64,000 nt of DNA from an uncultured Clostridia bacterium (GTDB lineage Bacteria; Bacillota; Clostridia; Christensenellales; DTU072): positions 193,783 through 257,782 of the forward strand of contig CALVUD010000003.1 in the NCBI GenBank assembly GCA_944363505.1. The letters run 5' to 3'. Position numbers and translations under genes: made by a program. The notes beneath the pieces were generated by a model. It did no database searches and had not been told where the DNA came from. It was given only the letters and a program-made list of their open reading frames with translations. Shown here one piece after another: positions 47,401 to 62,400 of this stretch; within the stretch, counting starts at the first letter, position 1; the number at the start of each line of letters is the position of its first letter.

Positions 47401-50400
47401 TTACGCGCTCCGCGGCGCATCCAAATCGTTCCGCGACGCGTGGATAGCGTTGTATACCGCCGGAAGTATTGCCGAAAGCGAGTACGAATCGATACTGGTC
47501 GCACTGGATACGCTCGACGGCAATCTGCGCGACGCGTTCATCAATCCCGCGTATGTCAACGACGATGAGCGTATGGCTTCTTACGCCACGTCCGTGGAGG
47601 CGTTCGCACTCTCCGTCGGCGCCGTTTCCTCCGCCGCGGAGTTGCTCACGGCGTTCAACGCGATCTACGACGACGCGCTGAATAACGAAGAGGGCGAAGA
47701 GTATACTCAGGAAGAGCATCAGATTCTTATCCTCGGACTGAGGGAAGACCGCCTGGACGAACTCGACAGACAGCTTGAAAACAAAGAGATCAGCGAACGC
47801 GATTACGAATATCTCGTAAACGGCATGATAGGTCGTCTGGACGGCTCGTCGTTCCCCGTCGAGGGCGCTCCCGAATATATCGATCCCGATCTGTATCCGC
47901 AGATCGACGTCAGCAAATTCTTTAACGACAACGCGCCTTCGGGTCTCATACAGATAGGTGCGTCCGAGGTGCCCGACGGTAACGGCGGCACCAGAACGGC
48001 GTTCTTCCTGTTGAATCTGACGCTCGAGGACGTGGTCGAAATTCAGTTGGAGTTCGGCTCCATCGAAATCACCGTCGCCCCCGATGAAAGCTATTATGTG
48101 GGTACCGAGGACGAATACGGCAACGTATCGGGCGGTCTGCTGAACGCCGACTATTATCACCTCAATCCCCAGAACATGGAGGCGCATAATATACACCTGT
48201 CGCTTTCGGGCGAGGTGGATTTTGCCGCGGAGGATACCAACGTCGACCTCGAGTTCCCCGAGAACAATACCGCGATCAACTTCACCGAAGTGATCGAGGC
48301 TTTGTTCACGACCGTTCTCGGCGCAAGCGCGACCGATTTCGGCGCCATACTCGAAAACGCGGGTTACGACCCCAAACAGATGACTTACGAGATCGAGGTG
48401 CTCATAAATATGGGCGACCTGCTGCGTTTCGTCGCTACCACCGATATTTACGCGCTGCTGGTCAACGCCCAGTTAAGCGTCGAACTCGGGTTTGTTTCCG
48501 AAAAAACGGAATACGATTCCGAAGGTATTCCGCACGTCGTCAAGCAGACCGATTATATTTCGATTTACTATTTCGAAGGCAGCGCGTTCATAGACGGCAG
48601 CATTATAGGAATACAGAAGATCAGGGTCGACAAGGCGCTCGGTCAGTTGCTCAAACTGTTCGGCATCGATATTGACCAATATTATCCCGACGATTCGGGT
48701 TCTTCGGGCAACGATCCGTTGAATTCCGCTCCCGTGAACGCTCCCGCTAACGCGCCTATGAACGCGGATGACGAACCGACCGGCGGGGAGCTGATACCTT
48801 ATCTCCACGTCATTCTCGGCAACTCCACGGGCGTGGTGCTCGACTTCCTGGGTCCCGTCATCTTCTCGGTGCTTAACGGAACAGGCGTCAACGTGGGCGA
48901 CAAGCCTATAGGCGATTTGATTGAATCGACGCTGAACGGCAACCTCGATTTACAGCTCGGTATAATGACTAAACTGGGTCTGTTGGATCGCTGGAGCGAA
49001 GGCGAGGACGACAAGGACGCTCTCAGTATAGGTATTCAGATCGGCAACTATACCGTGGGACTTGCCATCAGCGAACTTATGGTCGGACTGGACGACTCCT
49101 CGCAGTCTTCCGCGACGCTTTTACCCGCGGACTTTAACGAAAACGATTATCCCGAAACGGACAACCTCAGCACGGTTTATCTGAATTTCTCGTTTGAATT
49201 CGATATAGACGGCGACGAAAATACGATATTCGGTCTGGACGAAACGCTCGACGCAATACTCAGTCAGTTCGGGGCGAACGAAGACGGCAGCGAAAATTCC
49301 GTCGTTTCAACGATAAAAGGACTGGGGCTGGCTCCGGTAATAACGTTGCTCAGCACGATTTCCACGCACTATTTGCTGGAATTCGAAGGCAATCTGAACT
49401 TTACCGAGATCATAGACGAACTTTCGTTCTACGATTCGAACTTCTCGGTGGTTCTGCGCGACAGGACGGAAACGGCGGTTTATAACGGCGAAACCAAATA
49501 TAAGGAAGTTTTGTCCGTTTACCACTATGACCGCGCGCTTTATATCAACGCGGAATGCTTCAATCTCCAGGCGGTCAAGATAGAAAACTTCTATGACTTT
49601 TTGGTCAAAGACCTGTTGCCCGGTTACGGAATAAATATTTGGGGCGATGCTGAAAGCGGAGAAGAAGGGACCGAAGGTGAAGTTACGGAACCCCAAAACG
49701 CAGGTTTTGCGGGATACGAGAGCGATCAGGGATTCGATCCGTTCGCAATTTTAAGGCAGCTTCCCGAAGGCGCCACCGCTATTGCTACTTACATTAACCT
49801 TTTACTTTGCCCCGAGGGATTCTGTATCGGTATCGGCACGGCGGCGTTGTTCGGGATCCTCGTCGCGATAGGCGGCGAAGCCATGGACTTTTCGTCCTAC
49901 GTCGAACCCATCGGCGAAATCGATCTCGACTTGACGCTCGTGGGCGACGACGAATTACTCGGTCTCGGCATTACTTTTAAGGGATACGAATATAACGGCG
50001 ACGAACGCGTCAACGTTTCCACCGACCCCGAAAATCCCGAATATATGCTGTCCGGCGACGAGATCTCGATAGGACTCAAATTCTCCAACGATTTCACGGT
50101 GGCGTTCACCTATACTTGGATAGAAGAGATCCGTCACGAGGACGGAAGCGTGGAAAGAGTCGAGGTCGACAAGACCATGGCGGAGCCCACCGTCGTGTAT
50201 ATGCCCGACGGCAGCGAGTCGGAATATGCCGTACTCGACCCCACGAACCCCGTTATCGGACTTTCCACCACGCTGTTCATCGACGTTCACGCGGGCAAGG
50301 TTACCGGTACGGGCACGGAAGGCGCTATTTCCGGCAATATCTTTACCGGCTACGAATTGAACCGCGAACCTCTGACCAGCCTTTTGGCGGGAATCCTGGA

Positions 50401-53400
50401 CGTTACGCTTTCCATTCTGCTGGAGATCATGGAAGATCAGGACTTCAGCCTGGAAATCGAACTTCTGGCGAACCTGCCGCTCAGAAACCTGCGCGGTGTG
50501 GAAATGCAGCTGACGATCAGGCGCGTGGACAATAACCATAATTATAACGTGTTGCGCGCGAATCTGCATAACTCCAACCTGTACGTCGACTTGACGTATC
50601 TGAACGGACCGAGATTCATAGTCGAGGAAGTTCTGGAAGTGCTGCTCGGAGAAAAGGAATTCGACGATTCCGTGCTTGGCGGGTTGTTCGGAGGAGGTTC
50701 GTCCGACGCGTCGGGAGCGTCTTCCGCTCCGTCAAACGCCCCGGGCGCTCCCTCCAACGCCAACGGTTCCGATACGACGACCCCGATCGGCATTGACCTC
50801 GGCAGATTCTTTGCGGATATAGGAACTTACGGTCTCGCGCTGTACCTTACCGAAACTGCGGTCAACTCCTTGCTCGGGCTGTTCGACATGGCGGACTTCA
50901 GAATATTCAACGAACTGCTTGCGGAAATATATCTCGCGCCCAAAGACTATTCGTTCATATTCGGTCTGGGCGTTTCTGCGACCGCGCAGTACGACGAGAT
51001 CGATTCCGAAGGTTCGGCTACCGGAAATACGCTTAACAGCGAAGTATTGTCGCTGGGACTGGGACTCGACGGGCTGAGGCTCAATTTCGAGGCGTTCCCG
51101 AGCGACGTGCTACTGATACCGCAGACCTCGTATTACATTCCCGCGCATACCGTCAACACGATCACGCTCGAGGCGGCTTTCCAGGTCGAATTAAGCACCG
51201 CCGACGGCATTATCAACCTCGAATCGCTGTACGAATCGATCCTCGACCCGAACGGCGATCTGGCGCAGATGGACGGAGTGCTCGATTCGGCTTTCGGCAG
51301 CCTGTTCTCCGAGGACAGTCCGCTGACGTCGGTTTTGCCGCAGATGGTCATGCTCGGCGAATTCGGCGACGTGATAACGATCGAGATAACCGGTTATATG
51401 TATATCCGCGAGGGTCTGGACGGATTGTTGGACAACCTGCAACTCAGGGTCATGATTTACACCGATAACGAGAAATTCTCGAAAGAAAACGGTAGCTATT
51501 TCATGGCGTTCTATTATCACGAAAACGATCTGTATGCGGATCTGAGTAAACTGGGACTGGGCAAGATTTCAGCGCCCGAGATGCCGAACGTCATCAACTT
51601 CCTGATCAACGGCAAGGGTGCAAACGACGCCGGCGGCGACACCGCCGCGGACGCCGATCAGGCGACGGCGCAGTTTGCTGCAAGATATCCCACCTGGGCG
51701 CAGGCGATGGGACTCAACAACGCAAACGAAGCCGACAAGCTGATAGGTATAGCAAAGATACTGCTTTCCAACGACGACGGACTGTTGATAACGGTGGCTT
51801 TCGAAATGATGGCGGCGCTTTTGTCGATGCTCAACGTGGACGTCGACCTCGGCGCGTATCTCGAAAACGTCGTCAATCCCTCGGTGTCAGTGGGAATGAC
51901 CCCCGATTCCGAATACGAAGTAGGCATCCATCTGGATACCGCGACGAACGAGTATGTTACCTACGATCCCGTTACGGGCGAAGTAGCGGTGGACGAAGAC
52001 GGCAATCCGATATATAAACCCAACGACGCGGGACTCGATTTCGTCATCAGGATCCTCGGACAATCCATAAAGGCGGGCGTCGAAAACGTATACACCATCG
52101 TTACCGACGACGGCGTAACAAGCTCGATAACGCCGCTGATAAGCGCGGAAGAACGCGCGGCATACACATATTTTGCGCAGATCGCCGTGACGGCGGGCAC
52201 GAACCTTTCGCTGACGTTCGACCTTAAGGACGGTAACCTCAGTATTACCGATTTGCTCGAGATCATCTTCGGAATGCTCGGACTCGATCCGCCCGAAGAA
52301 TTCAATACCGACATAGTCTTCTCCGGCGGCGACGAAACGCTGGTATGCGAACTCAACGTAAACTTCGCGTTCGACCTTAACAGACTGCTTTATTCGCAGG
52401 ATCCCGCCGAGATAGCCAAAGCCATCGTTCTGGAACTGGTTGTTCAGTACACCATTTTGGACAACGAAGGCGTGGGCGAAGGCGAAACGGGCGCGGTATA
52501 CCACAACCAGAAACTGTTACGGCTGACGATGGTTGACGACGTCGTGTACGCGGGACTGGAACTGTTCGATTCCCAGCTCAGCGTCAGCATCCCCAACCTC
52601 GGACTGACTTCACTCATCAGGTCGCTTCTCGAAGACGCGTTCGTCATCCCCGAACTCGACGACGATACCAGTATCGACGGCAACGCTCCCGGCAATGCCG
52701 GCGACACCGGCAGCGCGACGACGGCGCCGCTGAATTCCGTCAGGAATCCGATAATCGATATGTTCGAGGACAACGTAACCTCCATAGGGCAGTTCCTGAC
52801 CCCGATCATTTATCTGAATTCGCAAGGCTTCGCGCTGATGGTTACAAACGAACTGTTGATCAGCGCCGCGGACGTATTGGTAGAAATAATCGATGCCGCG
52901 ATAGGCAGCAGCGAAGAAGCGGTCCTGACTCCCGAAAGAATCGAGGGCATAGTAGAGGAGCTGTTAAGCTACGCCAGCATAGGACTGTATTTCGACGAGA
53001 ACAAGGACGGCAACATGTCCTTGCAGATCGCAATAACCAAAGAACCCGTCGAAGAAACGACTCCCGACGGCGGAGCGTTCCAGTCGGTAGGCTACAGCAT
53101 CATACTGTCGCTGTTGCAGGACAGCAGATTCGTCATCAATTCCGACACCTATAACAACTATTATAACGAGCTGACGAGTAGCGCGGACTTCACCTCTTTC
53201 CGCAACAGCTGCCTGACTATCGACATGGAAACGGGCGCGAACTGGCGCTTTAACGTGGGTGTGGACCTGACGCTTTCGGCGGATCTCAGGGAATACATAC
53301 TGAACTGGTCGTCGTTGTTCGACCAGGAAATGGACGCGGACGGCAACTATGTCGGCGCGGCGTTCTATATTCAGGCGTTGAACGACATGCGCGGCGATCT

Positions 53401-56400
53401 TACGGTCAGAATAAAAGCCGACGTATTGCTGCGCGACCTTGACAAATGGTCGGTAGACCTGTTGTTGCAACTGGTTACGCTGGACGAAAACGGCGACGTT
53501 ATAGAAGAATATTTAGGTCTCTATGTTGTCGGCGGTCTGACCCAGATCGACGCTTCCGCGGGCGGCGACGTCGACTTTACGTCTGAAGACTTGAAGGTCT
53601 ATCTGACGCTCGGCGGCGTGGCGAACATAATGCTCGACGGCGAAGTGTTCCAAAACTTCCTCGGACTGAATCTCAACGCCATTCTGGACGATTTGTCGGG
53701 AACGCTCGGAAACGTGGGCGACGATCTGTCGGGAACGCTGAACGGATTGATCGTACAACTGGGCGGTCTGCTCGGCGGACTCGGCGGATCTGGCGAAGAA
53801 ACGTCTCCCGAAGAGGGCGGTTCGGAAGCCCAAAACGCCCCCGGAGACGATTTCAGCGGCACCGTTGACGACGAAGAAGAGACGTCCGACGAGGCGTGGT
53901 ACCTGGGTCTTTTGGATTCCGTCGAATTTACCAAGGGCATTATCTCGATAGTGGTCGCGCGTACTGCGTTGCAGACTCTGCTCCAGAACGCGCTCCAGTT
54001 CCCGTTCGAAGATTCTCTCGGAGAGGTGGCGTTAGACCTCAATAACGTCGACAACACTTTGACGATAAGACTCGGACTCGATTATCACGAACCTATCTCG
54101 GTTACCGATACCGAGTTGGACGAACTGGAATACACCGTTGCGGAAGAAAGCGTCGTCGAGGGCGAGAACTTCATGGCGAACGCGCGTTCGGACGATTCGA
54201 GATTCGGCTATTCCGCGAACTTCATGGAAATGACGTACGGCACGTATGAGCTGACTTATTCGAACGCGTTCTATACGACTTCGGATCTGGCAAGCGTATA
54301 CGGCATAATTCCCGGAGCGCTGACGGGCAACGTTTACTATTTCGTTTACCGCGACGCGGCGGGATACGAAAACACTCTGTTCAGCGCCATTGTCGAACAT
54401 CTGACAAACACGACCTATATTCCCGCGGGCGGTTCTCCGATAAACGTATACGACGTAAACGTGGTTGACGCGGGCAGCTACGTATTGTTCCGCGGTTCCG
54501 ACGCTCTGGAGTCCGCCGACGGACTGAACAGAAATTCCAGTCTGTCGATAGCCGTAAAGCTGACGACCGATTCTGACGGCAACGCATGCGTCGTGGTTGC
54601 GGCGGCGGACGGCATAAGCGCCGCTCCCGAATATCTCGACCTCGGCATGGTCGAAGCGTACAATCTGGGCGAGAGCGATTATCTGCTGTATAATCCCGAC
54701 GAGGTCATAGAAGACGTCAGAAGATACGAAGGCACGTTCCTCGAAGGCGCGGTACTGGGCGACGTCGAACTCAAGCCCTCGGTCGCCATAATCAACGAGC
54801 AGCGTATCGACACTTCCGATTCGTATCCGCTGGACAACCCCGGCGCCATGGAAGTGTACTATCTGATATATAACGCCGCCGATTACGACGATTACTTTGT
54901 CGGTGCGGGTTACGCGTCGCTCGGCACTCTGGAAAGGAGCCGGTTGATCGTGGAAGCCATTGCCGCGAACTTCGAAGGCAAGGCGTACACTTTAATAACT
55001 TATCAGACCGAATACGGCACGATGTACGAATATACGTATCATCAGTCGCAGCTTACCGTATGCATCAAGGTCGCGGGCGTATACGACGCCGACGGCAGCG
55101 TGTACGATTACCGCGTCATGCTTGCTGCGGCGAGCGCCGAATCCAAGTTCAACGTTTCGCTTTCGATAGGAAACCTCGACATAGGACTCGACGACGGCAA
55201 CATATTCCAAACCACGCCTATAAACGGCGAACTGAGAGAAGACCCGATAACCTACTTTACCGAGAACTACAAGACTCTCGGCGATTACGCGTGGGAATTC
55301 GAATTAAACAGCGAGATAAGCCTCGACGACTCCGTCGGCGGCCTGTTCGACATGACGAATCTTGTTTCGACGATATTCTCGCTTATCGGCGGCGACAACG
55401 CGATACTTGCGGGACTCAGCGATCTCAGGCTTGCGATACAGCCCGTCGACGATATCGATATCAGAATAGGCTTCTCGATAGGCGCGTATATAGACTTCGC
55501 GGATATCAGCAATACCAGATTGCAGATAGCCGTTACCTATAACGGAAAGACAATGCTGTCGATAACCTATATCGGCGGCTACGACGTCGACGAATACGGC
55601 GAGATGATCGAAAACGGCACGCTTTACGCCGATCTGACGGGTATGGGACTGGTTGCGGTCAAACTGCCCGGCATCCAGATAGGCGGAGTGCTTAAAAACC
55701 TTATCGGCGGACTCGCGGGCGGCAACAACGCGTTGAATCTGTCCTCGGGGGGCGAAAACGCTTCTTCGGGCGCCGCGACCGAACCGCTGAATGCCGAGGC
55801 GGGTGAGATAGACCGCGTGAATCTCGGCGACTTCGGCTGGAACGACAGGCTGTTACTGATAACTCTGGGCGAAGCGGAAACCTCGATCGCAATAACGGGC
55901 GCGCTGCTTTATTCGCTTATCTACAACCTCGGCATCAGCTCGCTGTTCGGCGATATGATGGGCGACACCGTCATCGAGATTCCGATGTTCAGAAACCTTC
56001 AGATCGGTTATTCCGAGGAAGAGGGTCTTGCGGGTCTATTCATAAGGCTGACGGACGAAGCCGATTACGAGCACGCGTTCAGGATCGGTTATAACTTTGT
56101 ACAAAGCTATTCCGACTTTACGACGACCAAGGAGTCGTCCATAGATCCCGACGAATTCGACGAGTTCGATCCCGACAATTCGGGAAGCATCGTTTACGAA
56201 GACATTTCTACGCTCGGCAAGATCGGACTGTCGCTCGCGCTGGAAGCGCGTATCCGTTCCAAGGACACCGAAAAGGCGCCTCAGCTGGTGGCGGTGGAAA
56301 CGCTGTTGCAAGACCTTTTGGGCATGAGCGCAGACACCATCAACATCGATCCGCAGGACAGCGTAGTTGTACTGACGGTCGAGTTGGACGCCTATGTCGA

Positions 56401-59400
56401 TCTCGGCGATTTCGAAGCCACGACGCTTGCCCTCAACATAACTTTCCAGGGCGACACGATAATAGGCGTGTATCTGTACGAAGGCTCCGTTTACGCCGAC
56501 CTCAGCGGACTCGGATTCTTCCGTGCCCAGATCAACGGCATCGACTTTATCGGAATACTCAACACTTTCCTCGGCAGCTTTGTGGAAGAAGACGTCGGTA
56601 TCAATATCGGACAGTACCTCGACGGTATTCTGACGGTACCCGCTTCGGCGGCGGACAGCGCTTCCGGCTCCAGCCCGATAGCGACTTCGGCTCCGTCGAA
56701 CGCGCCCGCGCAGAACGCCCCCGTTTCCGATCTGGTTACCTCGACTTCCAGCCCGATGCTGAAGATACTTCTGACCAACAACGAACTCATTCTCAATCCG
56801 AATATCGCGATAGTTCAGTCTTTGGTCGGCGATTCCATGGCGTTGCCGCAGATAACCGATATCAGGCTTTCCACGAACCTTTATAACGGATTGAACAACT
56901 TGAATCTCAGGGTCAAACTCGACCAGAAGGGCAATTACGTCAACCTCGCGATACCCGAGGGAGCGTTCGAGATCCTGATAGGCGAGCGCGCGGAGGCCAA
57001 GCAGGTCAACGTCGCGACCGATTCTTACGGCGGAGTGGTAGGCATAACTTTGGGTATGGATTCGGGCGGCAACATCGCTGCGGGCATCGACACCACCTCG
57101 CTGATACAGACTCTTATCGATACCATATATATGGTTGACTTTACGCTGTACCTCGAGAAGAGGAACGACTACTTCTTCCTCAGGAATCTCGGTTACGGCG
57201 GAATGAACGGTACTCTGGATACCGGCAGTATCGGTACCAGTTTCTCCACCGGTCCCACGTATTTCTCTCCGGTACTCAGGAATACAAGTTATTCCGAGGA
57301 ATACAAGGGCGGCTGGAAGACGCCTTACGACTCCGCGTTCGTCGACGCGGGACAGGCGTTCAGCTGGGTGATCGATCTGGGCTTCCTCTCCTTTGACGTC
57401 GGCAGTCTGTTAAAGACTTACAACCCGATATTCTTCTCGAACGCCTACAGACGTATCAGCCTGCAGCTCTCCAAGAACGTCGCGAACCAGATCGACGTTC
57501 CCATTCAACAGCTGACCCAGGTCGCCAACGTTACCAACATCGAGGATTCCTCGCGGTGGGAACCTCAGGGCGTTACGGCGTTTATCCGCAACAACGTCCT
57601 ACATCTGTCGCTTTATAACATTCTCGTCCTCGACGTTTCGGGAATGATCAACCAGATCGTCGGCTGGGTATTGAGACAGCTGATCGGTTTGATCCCGACG
57701 ATAGGTCCTGCGGCGCAGGTAGGCTTCGACGTTATCTGGGGACTGGTAGGCGACTATCTCAGCGATCTTATAGCGGAAGGCATAGGCTCCGCTACGGGAT
57801 TCGGCAACCCGTTGAGAGTAGGTCAGATAATCGAGCACTTTGTCAGCGGAGACGCGGGAGGTCTGGCGGTATTCAATATCTATATTCCCGCTCTGCTCGC
57901 AGCCGAAGACACGGGCGAGGTCACGGAGTACGGCTCCGCATTCGGTCAGGTTACGGCGGACGGCACCGGTAACCCCGTGGCGGGCGCGACCGTAACGCTG
58001 CTCGGCGCCGACAACAAGACCGTTTACTATACCACGACGACCGATTCCGACGGCTACTACATGTTCGTCAACATCAAGGCGGATACCTATAACGTGAATA
58101 TTTCCGCGGAAGGCTACCGTTCCAAGCCGGAACCCGGATTCTCGGCGCCCAAACTGACCGTTTTCAGCTCCGATTCCGAACTTACGTGGTCTGCAACCAA
58201 TTATGTGATGTATCCGTTGTCAACGACCAGCATTCCCGCGGGCAACGTCAATATCGAAGTATTCGTCCGTAACGAGAACCTGAACGCTTCCGGTTACGGA
58301 GACAATACTTTTACGCCCGTTTCGGGTGCGACGGTCGAGATCAACGCGGGCGGCTGGAAGACGCTGGGCACCACTGGCGCCGACGGCGTATTGAAGACGG
58401 TAGTCAACATCAACCTGAGCGCAACGGGTTATCAGATCAGGGCGACATACGGCGGAGCCACTCTCGGCACGGGTACGCTGAACCTGAACAATTACTGGAA
58501 CTGGACTTCCGGACCCATCAATATCGGACGTATAACGATCACCAAGTACGGTCCCGACGAACCCGTAGGTCCCGTTACTCCGGAAACAGGCAACATCGCT
58601 GCGGAGCTTTTGACCGTTAACGATAAATACCTCATCGACGGAACGGCGACCGAGATATTCGCGGCTTATGCCGACGAGGCGAGCGAGAATCCCTCCTTTA
58701 ACGAGGGCGCTGCGACCATCTCATCCGTATTCGACCAATCGTTCGACGACGCGCTTAGCGCGAACGGCACGCCGTTCTATTCCGAAGTTACGGACGCGAA
58801 CGTGTTTATCACGACCTACGATTACGCTACCGAGACCGCTCTCGACAACGCGATCAAGCAGTTCAGTTCGGAGCTTGTCGCGGAAAAGAACGGCGGCACG
58901 GAAGAGATATTCAACGTCGAGGAAGTGATATACGGAAAATATTATCACGCCGTCAGCTATTCCGAAAGGATCATCGTCGACATCCGCGGGTTCTCTTATC
59001 AGAGCGTCAAGGGCGTCAACGTATACAGGGCGGTGCTTGCCGTATCGGAAGCTGCCATAACGCCCGTACAGGGAGACGTCGAGATCTGGCTGGAAATCAA
59101 GTTGCCGAACGGTTCTCCCAGAACTATACGCATCAACAGCCTTGACGATTACGACGCCGATTTCGGTTCGCAGTACGTCTTCGAAGCTACGGACGACGCG
59201 TTGACAAAAGCCGCGAATACACAAAAGCAACTTTACTATCAGAACAACGCGCGCAATTATCTCACTTACGATACCAATCCCGACGACGACGTAGTCGAAA
59301 ACTCGTTGGTCGACGGACATCTTGCGCTAAGCATGTTGCCGCTCGGATACACCTATACCGTAAAGGTGCGTTCGACGGTTTACGAAAACGTCGATTTCTT

Positions 59401-62400
59401 GACGACCGCGACGCTGACGGAAACTTCCAATTTCGCGGATATCGGAACGCTTTATCTGACAGCAAGACAGGAACCCGACTGGATAGCGTCGAGAGCCGAA
59501 AACAGCGCCAATTCGCTGCTGCAGGGTATCAGGATCAGGCTGGGAGCGGATATTTACGACGCCTCCAGTTCCAGCCCTCAGGACTATGACGACGCGGGTT
59601 ATACCCAGGACGGCATACCGCTGACGAATTATTCGTACATGACGAGCGTGGGCGAAGGCGTACTGAACGCGGCGATAGGTCAGGCTACCGGACAGGCGAC
59701 CAGCGCGATCGTCAACGCGATAACCAACGCGATAGGCGGCATAGGCGGACAGATCGTGGGCGCGCTCGCTAACGCGGGACTGGGTCAGCTGACGGGACTT
59801 ATCGGAAGCTACGATTCCAACTCGCAATACGTAGACGCCAACGGCAAGCCCATATTCGTACCGTGGACAAATTACGTCACGGGCTTCGAAAAGGGTATTG
59901 AAGACAACTCCGACTCGGTAGTGTATATCGAGGCGTGGGTATCTTCCTCCACGATCAATTCGCTGTTCGCGATGATCTATAATCTGTTGCTCGACTACTG
60001 CGGATACGGTCAGATCTCCGAAGACAGACGTTATTCGGCGGCGGATCTTTGCGCTATTCCCGAGGGTACGGATACCTCCGACGTTCAGATCGTAAACTTC
60101 ACGGGCGTATTCGACGAAAACTCCGACGATAAGATCTACGATTACACCTTTATGTCGGAAGGCGAATACATCAACGCCAATTACAGCACGGGTGCCAGAC
60201 TCGTGGGCAGCATAGTCGGTTTCGCTCTGCCGTGGGTACTGAATTCGTTTGTGAGCAATGACTTTGTCAACAACAATTCGTTTACGCTGTTGAACCTGAT
60301 CCAGATGTTCGCGTATCAGCTCGACTTCCTGATCGATATCTTGGATCAGGCGACCAGACTGCTGTCGCACCTGTTGCCGTTCACTAACGGATACTCGATG
60401 GTACTCGAAAAAGATCTCGAAGGCAGTCCGTTACAGCAGTCGGCGATTTACAGCACCGTGTGGGATGACCCGTCGAGCGTGTACGCTTATATGACGAACA
60501 AACGTGAGGGTCAGATAGGTACCGGCTCGATTTCGATGTACAAATACGTTCCGCTCCTCCAAGGCAATACTTTCTATAAGGATGCGGACGGTAACGTCAT
60601 ATCGGCGGGCGGTTCGTATAATTCCGACGGCGACCTGACGGGCACCGGCGTATCCACCGCGTCTCCCGGAACGAGCTACGATTATACCGGTTTCGACATC
60701 AGCAAGTATCTGAACCAGCGCGCCACCGACGTAAAGACGCTGATCGATAACATCGGAATACTGGACGAAGGCGATATTCTGGTAGGTTACAACTACACGA
60801 CCGATGCGGTCAGCTATACGAATTCCGACGGCGAATCGGCGTCGTTCGATCCCGTGTCGAAGTACGACGGGAAGACCTATAACGTAAATAGCGGATACGG
60901 CGTCAACGCTTCGTTCGGCACGACCGCTTCGGCGCCCGAAGTCAACGACGACGGCGAATTGGTCAGCGGTTACAGCCGCGACATCGATTTCGTAGACAAA
61001 TCGATTTACGCGAAAGTAGTGTTGAACAACAACGTCGACACGTTGCTCGACAGAATCGTGCTGTTTATCAACGGCGCGTCGTATTCAGCCGCCGAAATGG
61101 GCACGATGTACGGCTACGACAACTATATGCCCAACGCGACGGTGCTTCGCGCGGATACCATACTGTATAACGACGACGGCGAACCGCTAAACGAAAAGTA
61201 TGCGGCGACCGCAAAGATGATAGACGAATGGATAGATTCCAATATCGTAAATTCCTACGTCATCATTACCGACTACAAGTATGAAACCGACATCAACGGT
61301 GTACAGACCGCGAAGGTCGTAGGCAGGACCTATATCCGCGACGTATACGGACACTTCGACGAAGAAGACCACGTCTACGGCGAGGTATCCTGGCTGAATA
61401 CGGGTTCGGAAACCGATTCCGACGGTAAGGTGACGGAGATGACGTTCGCATACGTCAGCCGTTACAGACTCAACGCCGACGGATCGCCCGATTACAACGT
61501 CAACACCTATAATCCCGCAGACGGTATTTCCGCGGCGCCGTATGCGTCCGCGCTCGGATTGATGTCGGCAAAGGACGACCAGTTCCTCGAAATCGACATC
61601 AACAATACCGGAGTGCAGCTCAGAAGCGTAATGAGTCTGAACGAAGGCGGATACTTCCTTGCCACGCCCAACGGCACCGCCGGGCTTAACGAAACGGCGA
61701 TGTTGCCGCCTTCGGAAATAGTCTTCCACGATCCGTACAATCTGTTGGACTTCACCGCGATAGGCGGAACCTGGGCGGGCGGCAGCGGCGCTATCAGGCA
61801 CAACCTCGACAAAAACGGTAACTATATAGTCGACAACATACTCGATATTCTGCCCAACCGCGTTTACGCGAATTTCGACGACGGCACTTCGGACCTCTCG
61901 CAGGGCGTACACGTATACTGGGATCTGAACATGGTCGATTACACGCCCGGCAGCGAAAACGTAGGTTATATCCGCGGCTATTGCGGCGATCAGAATACCG
62001 TATCCATTAAGGTTACCGTGGAATCCGGCGTAATGCTGTCGCCCACGGACCTTGGCTTCCTGCCCGACGGCACGACGGATTTCGTAATGCCCGAGATCGA
62101 TCCGTTGACCTTCAACAAGACCGAATATCTTGAGTCGTTGCCCGAAAAACTGTGGCAGGATTTCGACCTGTATTATACCGAAACCGACGGCTCCGGCAAG
62201 AAGTTCGTGATAAACGGCGTCGAGACCGACCATATCACCAGAAGATACGTGTTCAACAATCTGGAGTGGGATATCGACGAAAAGAGCATCGGCATGAACG
62301 GCGAAACGGCGTACGCCACGCTGACGTATTACTTTACGGCGCTTGCGTCGCAGGTATCCGACATAGCGACGGGCGAAAGCAGCGAAGCCGTAACCATCAG

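Noticed and set aside
45938..48196. A 752-residue minus-strand open frame opposite the largest gene
   Set aside because: It has no start signal, no recognisable domain and lies wholly inside a well-supported + strand gene. Long antisense frames appear all over this DNA because of codon bias.
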